This document shows, piece by piece, positions 1-5,285 of a stretch of 5,740 nt of DNA. The stretch is taken from assembly GCA_946479205.1 (NCBI GenBank), contig CAMLFJ010000245.1, positions 1 to 5,740 of the forward strand, given 5' to 3'. The notes beneath the pieces were generated by a model. It was given only the letters and a program-made list of their open reading frames with translations, was not told where the DNA came from and ran no database searches. Position numbers and translations under genes: made by a program. How positions within the stretch are numbered: position 1 is the stretch's first letter; each line of letters begins with the position of its first letter. This stretch comes from an uncultured bacterium (GTDB lineage: Bacteria; Methylomirabilota; Methylomirabilia; Rokubacteriales; CSP1-6).

Positions 1-172
1 GGGACGGCGTGCCCGGGATGGTCGCGTTGCCGTCGCGGCCGTGACACCCCGCGCACGGCTCGGCCTTGCGCCGGCCCGCCTCGAGGTCCGCGGCGAGCGC
101 GGCGGTCCCGCCCGCCGTCGCCACGAGCGCGACGGCGAGCGAGAAGCCGGCGAGGACCCGCAGCCCGCTCAG
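1..172 (-). CDS. secreted c-type cytochrome, N-terminal part (runs off the left edge)
   Basis: Only the first 57 codons are in the window. Reading leftward from 172, the frame gives a hydrophobic signal-like segment (residues about 4-28, rich in A, L and V and ending ALAA), then a short charged stretch and a CAGCH haem-c attachment motif (residues 40-44, bases 55-41) followed by GRDGN. A CxxCH motif soon after a signal peptide is the hallmark of small periplasmic class I c-type cytochromes. The frame has no ATG or GTG ahead of the signal segment. The best start is a CTG at 172-170, whose last three bases form the TGA stop of the upstream dehydrogenase (a CTGA overlap like the usual ATGA). A later GTG at 124-122 would cut away much of the signal peptide. 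Position after a PQQ dehydrogenase suggests it accepts electrons from that enzyme; this is inference. The rest of the protein, including the axial Met, is not visible. Confidence 0.78.
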   Translation of the reverse strand, partial: MSGLRVLAGFSLAVALVATAGGTAALAADLEAGRRKAEPCAGCHGRDGNATIPGTPS

Positions 173-1359
173 GGCTGGTAGCTGACCCGGTAGATCGCCC
201 CCGCGTAGTCGTCGGCGATCAGGAGCGAGCCGTCCTTCATCTGCCGGGTGTAGACCGGGCGGCCCCAGATCTGGTCGCCCTGGAGCCAGCCTTCCGCGAA
301 GACCTCGTACTTGGGCACGTCGCCGGCGCGGAGGGTGACCATCATCACCCGGAAGCCGCTCTTCTGCGTCCGGTTCCAGGACCCGCGCTGGGCCAGGAAC
401 GCGCGGTTCTTGTACTCGGCGGGAAACATCGAGCCGGTGTAGAACTCGACGCCGTTGCCGGCCACGTGCGGGCCGGTCTTGAGCAGGGGCGGCGCGAACT
501 CCCCGCAGGAGCGCCCGCGGCCGAACTCGGGATCGAGGATGTCGCCCTGGTGGCAGTAGGGGAAGCCGAAGTGCAGACCCTTCTTCGACGCCACGTCGAA
601 GCGGTCGTTCGGCACGTCCTCCCCGAGCCAGTCGCGCGCGTGGGTGGCGAAGTAGAGGTCCTTGGTCGTGGGGTGCCAGTCGAAGCCCACGCTGTTGCGC
701 ACGCCGTGGGCCACGTACTCGAAGCCGGTCCCGTCGGGATTCACGCGCGAGATGTTGGCGTGGGTGTCGGGCGGAATGCAGATGTTACACGGCGCGCCGA
801 TGTTGAAGTAGAGCTTGCCGTCCGGCCCGAAGGCCAGGTACTTCCAGCCGTGGGGCAGATCGCGGGGCAGGATGTCGTAGACCATCTCCATCTTGGGCGG
901 GCTGTCGAGCTTGTCCTCGATCCCCACCATCTTGCTGATCTGCGAGACCTCCGCGATGTAGAGCGTGCCGTCCTTGAACGCGACCCCGTTGGGCAGGTTG
1001 AGGCCCTTGGCGATGACCTTGACTTCCCGCTGCCCGCCCTTTTCCACCACCGCGTAGACGTTGCCGGCCACGCGGCTGCTGACGAAGAGCGTGCCCTTGT
1101 CGCCCCAGACCATGGCCCGGGCGTTGTTGATCCCGTGGGCCCAGAGCGACACCTTGAAGCCCCGCGGCACCTTGATCTTGTCCACCGGGATCTCGCCCGG
1201 CGCCTTGGGCGCGGGCGGCTGCGCGATGGGGGCCAGCGGGGAGTTGGCCATGTCGGCGGGCTGGCCCTGCTTCCAGGGCGGCGGCGCCTGGGCCAGAGCC
1301 GGAGAAGCCAGCGCGAGAGCGACCAGGACCGCGAGAGACGCCGAGGCGAAGGACCGCAT
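169..1359 (-). CDS. PQQ-dependent sugar dehydrogenase, sorbosone dehydrogenase family, secreted
   Basis: A 396-residue protein of the glucose/sorbosone dehydrogenase beta-propeller family, which oxidises sugars or aldoses in the periplasm using pyrroloquinoline quinone (PQQ). Residues 1-24 are a classic signal peptide (basic start, A/L/V core, ALAQ cleavage region). A Pro/Ala-rich linker follows to about 60, then propeller blades. The stretch LPHGWKYLAFGPDGKLYFNIG (its two halves at 168-188) places His170 where soluble glucose dehydrogenases carry the catalytic His; GVRNSVGFDWHP (219-230) places Arg221 at the PQQ-contacting Arg. These alignments are from memory. Cysteines 191/194 (CNIC) and 269/285 could form disulfides in the periplasm. 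The frame extends to an ATG at 1458, but I chose 1359: it has a strong Shine-Dalgarno, begins the signal peptide exactly, and the promoter lies inside the longer version. It overlaps the cytochrome start by 4 bases. The true substrate cannot be told from sequence. Confidence 0.9.
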   Translation of the reverse strand: MRSFASASLAVLVALALASPALAQAPPPWKQGQPADMANSPLAPIAQPPAPKAPGEIPVDKIKVPRGFKVSLWAHGINNARAMVWGDKGTLFVSSRVAGNVYAVVEKGGQREVKVIAKGLNLPNGVAFKDGTLYIAEVSQISKMVGIEDKLDSPPKMEMVYDILPRDLPHGWKYLAFGPDGKLYFNIGAPCNICIPPDTHANISRVNPDGTGFEYVAHGVRNSVGFDWHPTTKDLYFATHARDWLGEDVPNDRFDVASKKGLHFGFPYCHQGDILDPEFGRGRSCGEFAPPLLKTGPHVAGNGVEFYTGSMFPAEYKNRAFLAQRGSWNRTQKSGFRVMMVTLRAGDVPKYEVFAEGWLQGDQIWGRPVYTRQMKDGSLLIADDYAGAIYRVSYQP

Positions 1360-1365
1360 GGTGAA

Positions 1366-1374
1366 CCTCCCCTC
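1366..1374 (-). promoter_or_regulatory. ribosome binding site of the PQQ dehydrogenase
   Basis: On the minus strand GAGGGGAGG lies 6 bases before the ATG at 1359. This strong purine-rich site decides the start in favour of 1359 over the in-frame ATG at 1458. Confidence 0.8.
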
Positions 1375-1428
1375 AATGAGGACCGGTGAGGAACGGGGCT
1401 CGAGACCGCGACTCGTTTCGGCAGCCGG

Positions 1429-1458
1429 ACCATACGGCCCGGGCTCGCCGCTTGTCAA
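1429..1458 (-). promoter_or_regulatory. sigma70-type promoter of the PQQ dehydrogenase-cytochrome operon
   Basis: On the minus strand there is a perfect -35 box TTGACA (1458-1453), an 18-base spacer and a -10 box TATGGT (1434-1429, 4 of 6 consensus). Transcription would start near 1422, giving a leader of roughly 60 bases before the ATG at 1359. The ATG of the longer reading frame (1458) coincides with the -35 box, so it could not be in this transcript. Predicted by eye only. Confidence 0.6.
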
Positions 1459-1478
1459 GAACTGGCCACTGACGGATC

Positions 1479-3446
1479 ATGCGCCCCATGCCCACCCCGC
1501 GCGCCATGGTGCCGCAGGATCTCACCCGCATCCGCTTCGTCGGCGATCCCCAGCTCTCACCGGACGGCCGGACCATCGCCTTCGTGCTCACCACGCTGTC
1601 GGCGGAGAAGGACGAGTACCTCTCGAACATCTGGGTGGTGAGCGCGGCCGGAGGGGAGCCCCGCCGCTTCACCACCGGACCGCGACGCGACACCACCCCC
1701 CGCTGGTCGCCCGACGGCACCCGCCTGGCCTTCATCTCCGAGCGCGAGGCGGGGAAGAAGGGCCAGCTCCACGTGATGCCGGCCGCGGGGGGCGAGCCCA
1801 TTCGCCTCACCGAGCTCCGGCACGGCCTGAGCGCGCCGGTGTGGTCGCCCGACGGGACGCGCCTGGCCTTCGCGGCGCGGGTGGGCGGCGCGCCGGAGCC
1901 TTCGTCCGAGGAGGACAAGCGCAAGTCGAAGCCCCCGCGCGTGATCACCACCATGAAGTACCGGTTCAACGGGGAGGGCTTCACCTACGACCGGCGCCCC
2001 CAGATCTTCGTGGTGGCCGCCGCGGAGGGCGCCGACCCGCGCCAGCTCACCGAGGGCGACTTCGACCACGCCGATCCCGCGTGGTCGCCGGACGGGCGCT
2101 CGATCGCCTTCACGTCGGTCCGCCATGACGAGCGCGATCACGACGACGCCTCCGACATCTGGCTCGTGGCGGCCGAGGGCGGCGCGCCCCGCCGCCTGAC
2201 CGCCGGCACGGGGCCGGCCGGTCACGCCGCCTTCTCGCCCGCCGGCGACACGATCGCCTACCTGGGGCGATCGACGACGAACCGCTTCGGGCACAACATC
2301 CGCCTCTTCGCGATCCCGGTCGCGGGCGGCGCGCCCCGCTGCCTCACCGCGGATTTCGACCGCTCCTGCTCGCCCCTCGGGGTCGCGCCGCTCTGGAGCG
2401 CCGACGGGCGCGCCATCACGGTGGCCGCGGAGGACCAGGGCAGCCTCGGCGTGTACCGCGTCCCGGCCGCGGGCGGCCCGGTCACCCGGATCGTCGCGGG
2501 CGAGCGGGTCGTCGGCGGCTTCTCCCTCTCCCGCGACGGCGCGACCCTGGCCTTCGCGGCGAGCGAGCCCGACGCTCCGGCCGAGCTCTTCGTCTGCGGC
2601 GCCGACGGCGGCGGCGAGCGGCGGCTCACCGATTTCAACCGGGACTGGAAGGGGGAGGTCACCCTGAGCCGCCCGGAGCGCTTCCGCTTCGAGCGGTCCG
2701 GCCTGACGGTGGACGCCTGGATCATGAAGCCGTTCGGCTTCGAGGCGGGCAAGCGCTATCCCCTGCTCCTGAATGTGCACGGCGGCCCGCACGCCCAGTA
2801 CGGCTACCCGTTCCTCGACGAGTTCCAGGTCCAGGCGGGCGCGGGCTATGCGGTGCTGTACACCAACCCGCGCGGCAGCCAGGGCTACGGCGAAGCGTTC
2901 ACCACCGCGGTGGTGGGCGACTGGGGCGGCGGCGACGCGGCGGACGTGCAGGCCGGCCTCGACGAAGCCCTGCGCCGGTACGACTGGATCGATTCCACGC
3001 GGCTGGGCCTGCTCGGCGGCAGCTACGGCGGGTTCATGACGAGCTGGATCGTGGGGCACTCCACCCGCTTCCGGGCCGCGTGCTCCGAGCGCGCGGTGAA
3101 CAGCCACGTCACCATGTTCGGCTCGAGCGACATCGGTCATCTCTTCAACGTGGGCGAGCTGGGCGGCATTCTCCCGTGGGAGGACATGGCCAAGTACCTC
3201 GAGCGCTCCCCCCTGACCCACGCCCGCAACATCACCACCCCGCTCCTGATCATCCACTCCGAGGACGACCTGCGCTGCCCGATCGGAGAGGGCGAGCAGC
3301 TCTTCATGGCCTTGAAGACGCTGCGCCGCGAGGTGGTGTTCGTGCGCTTCCCGGACGAGAACCACGAGCTCTCGCGCTCGGGCAAGCCGCGCCATCGGCT
3401 CGAGCGCTTCCGGATCATCCTCGACTGGTTCGCGAAGTACCTCTAG
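1479..3446 (+). CDS. S9 family serine peptidase (prolyl oligopeptidase / acylaminoacyl-peptidase type)
   Basis: A 655-residue cytoplasmic serine peptidase; relatives release N-terminal acyl-amino acids or dipeptides from short peptides. The N-terminal half (about 10-395) is a beta-propeller with repeated TolB/PD40-like SPDG motifs: LSPDGRTIAF (26-35), WSPDGTRLAF (76-85 and 122-131), WSPDGRSIAF (202-211), and weaker copies at 252-260, 306-315 and 350-359. The C-terminal half is an alpha/beta hydrolase: HGGP (434-437, oxyanion hole), NPRGSQGYG (463-471), GGSYGGFM (513-520, nucleophile Ser515), HSEDDLRCP (593-601, Asp597) and ENHELS (627-632, His629). The triad is complete and the length is normal for the family. 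No signal peptide is seen. An in-frame TGA at 1470-1472 makes 1479 the earliest ATG; ATGs at 1488 and 1506 are also possible, as none has a good Shine-Dalgarno. The nearest upstream gene is divergent, so it appears to be transcribed alone. Exact specificity is not predictable. Confidence 0.94.
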   Translation: MRPMPTPRAMVPQDLTRIRFVGDPQLSPDGRTIAFVLTTLSAEKDEYLSNIWVVSAAGGEPRRFTTGPRRDTTPRWSPDGTRLAFISEREAGKKGQLHVMPAAGGEPIRLTELRHGLSAPVWSPDGTRLAFAARVGGAPEPSSEEDKRKSKPPRVITTMKYRFNGEGFTYDRRPQIFVVAAAEGADPRQLTEGDFDHADPAWSPDGRSIAFTSVRHDERDHDDASDIWLVAAEGGAPRRLTAGTGPAGHAAFSPAGDTIAYLGRSTTNRFGHNIRLFAIPVAGGAPRCLTADFDRSCSPLGVAPLWSADGRAITVAAEDQGSLGVYRVPAAGGPVTRIVAGERVVGGFSLSRDGATLAFAASEPDAPAELFVCGADGGGERRLTDFNRDWKGEVTLSRPERFRFERSGLTVDAWIMKPFGFEAGKRYPLLLNVHGGPHAQYGYPFLDEFQVQAGAGYAVLYTNPRGSQGYGEAFTTAVVGDWGGGDAADVQAGLDEALRRYDWIDSTRLGLLGGSYGGFMTSWIVGHSTRFRAACSERAVNSHVTMFGSSDIGHLFNVGELGGILPWEDMAKYLERSPLTHARNITTPLLIIHSEDDLRCPIGEGEQLFMALKTLRREVVFVRFPDENHELSRSGKPRHRLERFRIILDWFAKYL

Positions 3447-3449
3447 AAG

Positions 3450-3478
3450 TCGGAGGGGGCCCCGATGGCCCCCTCCGA
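3450..3478. terminator. 12-bp perfect hairpin between convergent genes, likely bidirectional terminator
   Basis: TCGGAGGGGGCC (3450-3461) pairs perfectly with GGCCCCCTCCGA (3467-3478) around a 5-base loop, CCGAT. It begins 3 bases after the peptidase stop codon, and the LLM oxidoreductase ends on the opposite strand at 3529. The stem is very stable and reads the same from both sides. Neither side carries a T-tract, so it is not a textbook intrinsic terminator; it could stall polymerase, protect 3' ends of mRNA, or belong to a repeat family. Confidence 0.6.
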
Positions 3479-3498
3479 ACCTCCCCCAAGAATGGGTT

Positions 3499-3517
3499 GC
3501 GCCGGCAAAGCCGGCGC
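3499..3517. repeat. second perfect hairpin (8-bp stem, AAA loop) in the convergent gap
   Basis: GCGCCGGC (3499-3506) and GCCGGCGC (3510-3517) form a perfect inverted repeat around AAA. It sits 20 bases after the first hairpin and 11 bases before the LLM oxidoreductase stop codon. It may be a second termination hairpin, or half of a REP-like intergenic element together with the first. No copy elsewhere in this window was seen, so the repeat label is a guess about the genome. Confidence 0.5.
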
Positions 3518-3528
3518 TCGAACGGCGG

Positions 3529-4605
3529 CTAGTCCGGGTCGGCGCGGAAGGCGGGCATGATCTGCTCGCCGAATCGGCGCATCGACTCCACGATGCGATC
3601 GTGGCCGAGGTAGCCGAAGCTCATCTGGCAGAGGATGTGCTGCACCCCCGCGTCCCGCAGCTCGGCGACCCGCTCCGCGACCTCGCGGGCGGTGCCGTAG
3701 AGCGCGCCGCCCGCCAGCGACTGGCGCACCGCCTCGTCCTCCGCCACGTTCGGATCGTTGAACGCGTTCACCACCGCGGGATCCACGCGGTAGTCCTCCG
3801 GATTGTGCGCGGCGCGGGCGCCGAGCATGTGCCGGCGGGTGTGCGCGAGCGTGTCGGCCAGCTGGTCCTCGGCCTCCGCGTGGCTCTCGGCCACGTACAC
3901 GTGGCGCCACACCGCCACGTCCCGGCGCAGCCGGGCGCGCATCGGCGCCGGGTGCCCGCCCGCGGCCAGCCCGTCCTCGTAGAGCTTGAGCCGCTCGCCG
4001 AGCACGCCCAGGGGCAGGCGCGAGGTCAGGATCGGCACGCCCAGCCGGCCGCACTCGGTGAACGAGCCCGGCGTCACCACGCTGCGCCATATGGGTGGGT
4101 GCGGGCGCTGGTAGACCCGCGGGCGCAGCGCGGGCAGGCTCACCTGGAAGAACTTGCCCTGATAGCTGAAGGGCTCCTCGGTCCACGCGCGGGTCAGGAT
4201 CTCGAGGGCCTCCGCGCTGCGCTCGCGGCTGTCGTCGCTGCGTAGCCCGTAGCCCACGTACTCGTACTCGTTGTAGAGCGTGCCGCGGCCCACCCCCACG
4301 TCGAGGCGCCCCCGGCTCAGGTTGTCGAGCAGCGCGAGCTGCACGGCGAGGCGCACCGGGTGCCGGAGCGCGAGCTGGATCACCGCGAAGCCGATGCGCA
4401 CCCGGCTGGTGCGGGCGGCCAGGGCGCTCGCGAACGGGATCGGATCGCAGTAGACCGCCTCGCCGGTGAAGTTGTGCTCGGTGAGCCACACCGAGTCGAA
4501 GCCCACCTCCTCGGCCAGGCAGGCCTGGGTGAGCTGCTCCTCGATGGCCGCGTGGTCGTCGGTCGCCGAGGGGGAATGCGAGAGGGTCAGCCAGCCGAAG
4601 CGCAT
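3529..4605 (-). CDS. LLM class flavin-dependent oxidoreductase (luciferase-like monooxygenase)
   Basis: A 358-residue member of the bacterial luciferase-like TIM-barrel superfamily; these enzymes use reduced FMN or F420 to oxidise or reduce small organic substrates. The start MRFGWLTLSHS is a typical first barrel strand. Other family marks are GFDSVWLTEHNF (35-46), HPVRLAVQLALLDNLSRGRLDVGVGRG (read as HP at 82-83, LDNLSRGR at 93-100, GVGRG at 104-108), and GTAREVAERV near the C terminus (304-313), typical of LLM proteins. The frame could run back to an ATG at 4647, but that adds 14 unrelated residues overlapping dinB; the ATG at 4605 lies 4 bases after the DinB stop, which suggests translational coupling in one mRNA. 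No signal peptide, so cytoplasmic. The cofactor (FMN or F420) and substrate cannot be decided; alkanal, sulfonate and xenobiotic monooxygenases all look alike at this level. Length is normal and the gene looks intact. Confidence 0.93.
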   Translation of the reverse strand: MRFGWLTLSHSPSATDDHAAIEEQLTQACLAEEVGFDSVWLTEHNFTGEAVYCDPIPFASALAARTSRVRIGFAVIQLALRHPVRLAVQLALLDNLSRGRLDVGVGRGTLYNEYEYVGYGLRSDDSRERSAEALEILTRAWTEEPFSYQGKFFQVSLPALRPRVYQRPHPPIWRSVVTPGSFTECGRLGVPILTSRLPLGVLGERLKLYEDGLAAGGHPAPMRARLRRDVAVWRHVYVAESHAEAEDQLADTLAHTRRHMLGARAAHNPEDYRVDPAVVNAFNDPNVAEDEAVRQSLAGGALYGTAREVAERVAELRDAGVQHILCQMSFGYLGHDRIVESMRRFGEQIMPAFRADPD

Positions 4606-4609
4606 CGGA

Positions 4610-5128
4610 TCAGACGCCGACCAGCGTCCGGGCCAGCTCGATCTCACCCAGGTGGGTCATGCCGTGGGTCAGCCCGACCTGTCCCAGGCACTGGATCACC
4701 GACATCTCGCCGAGCGGCTTGACCATCACCACCTTGTCGAGGAGCTCGGGGGTGGCCGCGTCGAAGAGCTCCTCGGTGCCGGCCCACACCTTCTGCGTGT
4801 ACTCCTGGAAGAGCGGGATGTCCTTGATGCGCAGGGCCTGGGCCTCCTCGGTGGACATCCCGGTGCCCTGGGCGGCGGGCGGCAGCCCGAGCTTCTGGCC
4901 GTAGCCGCTCTCGGTCCAGATGGGCGGCCGCCGGTCCTGGATCACCCAGCGCACGATGTTGTCCTCGGTGCGCACGTAGTGCCAGATGCCCCACGCGATG
5001 GTGTTGGCCTTCGGGTGCCCGGCCGGGACCCGGTGGAGCTGGTCGGGCGTGAGCTCGGCCATGGACTTGTCGAGGCCGGCGTGAAGCCGCTTGAGCTGCG
5101 TCCGGATGAAATCCGCCGCGGTCAGCAT
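4610..5128 (-). CDS. DinB family protein (putative metal-binding four-helix bundle)
   Basis: A 172-residue protein of the DinB/YfiT-like superfamily, helical bundles that hold a divalent metal through three histidines; some members are thiol-dependent transferases, most have no known job. The expected triad is visible: His50 in GIWHYVRTEDN, and His155 and His159 in LTHGMTHLGEIELAR, the usual HxxxH in the last helix. An N-terminal helix with FIRTQLKRLHAGLDKSMAEL is also typical. The frame stays open back to 5593, across the riboswitch and antisense to ahcY, but the start at 5128 has an AAGGAGA ribosome site 6 bases upstream and gives the normal family length. It is the first gene of a minus-strand pair with the LLM oxidoreductase, and is divergent from ahcY. 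The partner may share its substrate or pathway; that is inference. Confidence 0.9.
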   Translation of the reverse strand: MLTAADFIRTQLKRLHAGLDKSMAELTPDQLHRVPAGHPKANTIAWGIWHYVRTEDNIVRWVIQDRRPPIWTESGYGQKLGLPPAAQGTGMSTEEAQALRIKDIPLFQEYTQKVWAGTEELFDAATPELLDKVVMVKPLGEMSVIQCLGQVGLTHGMTHLGEIELARTLVGV

Positions 5129-5134
5129 CGTGAC

Positions 5135-5141
5135 TCTCCTT
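5135..5141 (-). promoter_or_regulatory. ribosome binding site of the DinB gene
   Basis: AAGGAGA on the minus strand ends 6 bases before the ATG at 5128. It fixes the start at 5128 against the much longer open frame that reaches 5593. Confidence 0.75.
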
Positions 5142-5149
5142 CTATCATG

Positions 5150-5155
5150 TATAAT
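5150..5155 (+). promoter_or_regulatory. TATAAT -10 box, probable ahcY/riboswitch promoter
   Basis: A perfect TATAAT stands in a small AT-rich island (about 5141-5156) in otherwise GC-rich DNA. Transcription would begin near 5162, about 9 bases before the first helix of the SAH riboswitch at 5171, which is where a riboswitch leader should start. No good -35 box is found at 16-18 bases upstream; the best partial match (GTGACT, 5130-5135) is only 14 bases away. The promoter would lie over the start of the divergent DinB gene, so the two promoters may interfere. Confidence 0.5.
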
Positions 5156-5170
5156 CGGGCTCGGTGCACA

Positions 5171-5254
5171 GCTCCGAGGAGCGTTGCGACGGGAACCCTT
5201 CCCGCCAGGCTCGGAGCGGTCGACCCCTCGGGTCGGCTGTGGGCAACGGCGCTC
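5171..5254 (+). ncRNA. S-adenosylhomocysteine (SAH) riboswitch
   Basis: A cis-acting RNA in the ahcY leader that senses SAH. Conserved core: CCGAGGAGCGTTGCGAC (5174-5190), GCCAGGCTCGG (5204-5214) and CAACGGCGCTC (5244-5254), matching the known SAH riboswitch consensus. Hand pairing gives P1: GCTCCGAG (5171-5178) with CTCGGAGC (5210-5217), 8 perfect bp; P2: CGGG (5190-5193) with CCCG (5201-5204); the optional P3: CGACCC (5221-5226) with GGGTCG (5230-5235), 6 perfect bp with a CTC loop; and the P4 pseudoknot: GAGCGT (5179-5184) with GCGCTC (5249-5254), the last pair a U-G wobble. It lies 31 bases ahead of the adenosylhomocysteinase start, the gene this class normally controls; the known class switches expression on when SAH binds. 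Sequence, fold and context agree, so the call is very secure. Confidence 0.95.
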
Positions 5255-5285
5255 GCAAACTCCCATACCATAAGGAGGGCGCGAG
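5252..5285 (+). promoter_or_regulatory. predicted expression platform: ribosome-site-sequestering hairpin
   Basis: CTCGC (5252-5256) can pair with GCGAG (5281-5285), and CTCC (5260-5263) with GGAG (5274-5277), across a symmetric 3x3 internal loop and a 10-base apical loop. The hairpin covers the ahcY Shine-Dalgarno and ends at the base before the ATG. Its bases 5252-5254 are also the end of the riboswitch P4, so the two structures exclude each other. This predicts translation off without SAH and on with SAH. There is no U-tract, so transcription termination is unlikely. Predicted by eye; energies were not calculated. Confidence 0.6.
5272..5278 (+). promoter_or_regulatory. ribosome binding site of ahcY
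   Basis: AAGGAGG, a near-perfect Shine-Dalgarno, lies 7 bases before the ATG at 5286. Its GGAG core is the part masked in the predicted ligand-free hairpin. Confidence 0.85.

Noticed and set aside
466..1389. A 307-codon plus-strand frame opposite the PQQ dehydrogenase.
   Set aside because: Antisense shadow; composition-driven Val/Arg/Glu/His-rich translation, no recognisable domain.
1360..1458. N-terminal extension of the PQQ dehydrogenase to an ATG at 1458.
   Set aside because: It would precede the signal peptide with 33 unrelated residues and lies over the predicted promoter; 1359 has the ribosome site.
1452..1480. TTGTCA (1452-1457) with GATCAT (1475-1480) as a promoter for the S9 peptidase.
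   Set aside because: The -10 match is weak and overlaps the start codon; it would require a leaderless transcript from a later ATG. Not enough support.
1557..3395. A 612-codon open frame on the minus strand opposite the S9 peptidase.
   Set aside because: It is a mirror of the GC-rich coding bias; the translation is low-complexity (R, A, G, E, H rich) with no family motif, while the plus strand encodes a complete peptidase with its triad.
3443..4489. A 348-codon minus-strand frame overlapping the LLM gene.
   Set aside because: Arg/Ala/Pro/Gly-rich translation without motifs; the overlapping frame encodes a clear LLM oxidoreductase.
4606..4647. N-terminal extension of the LLM protein to an ATG at 4647.
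   Set aside because: It adds 14 residues overlapping dinB that do not fit the family start; MRFGWLTLSHS at 4605 is the natural N terminus.
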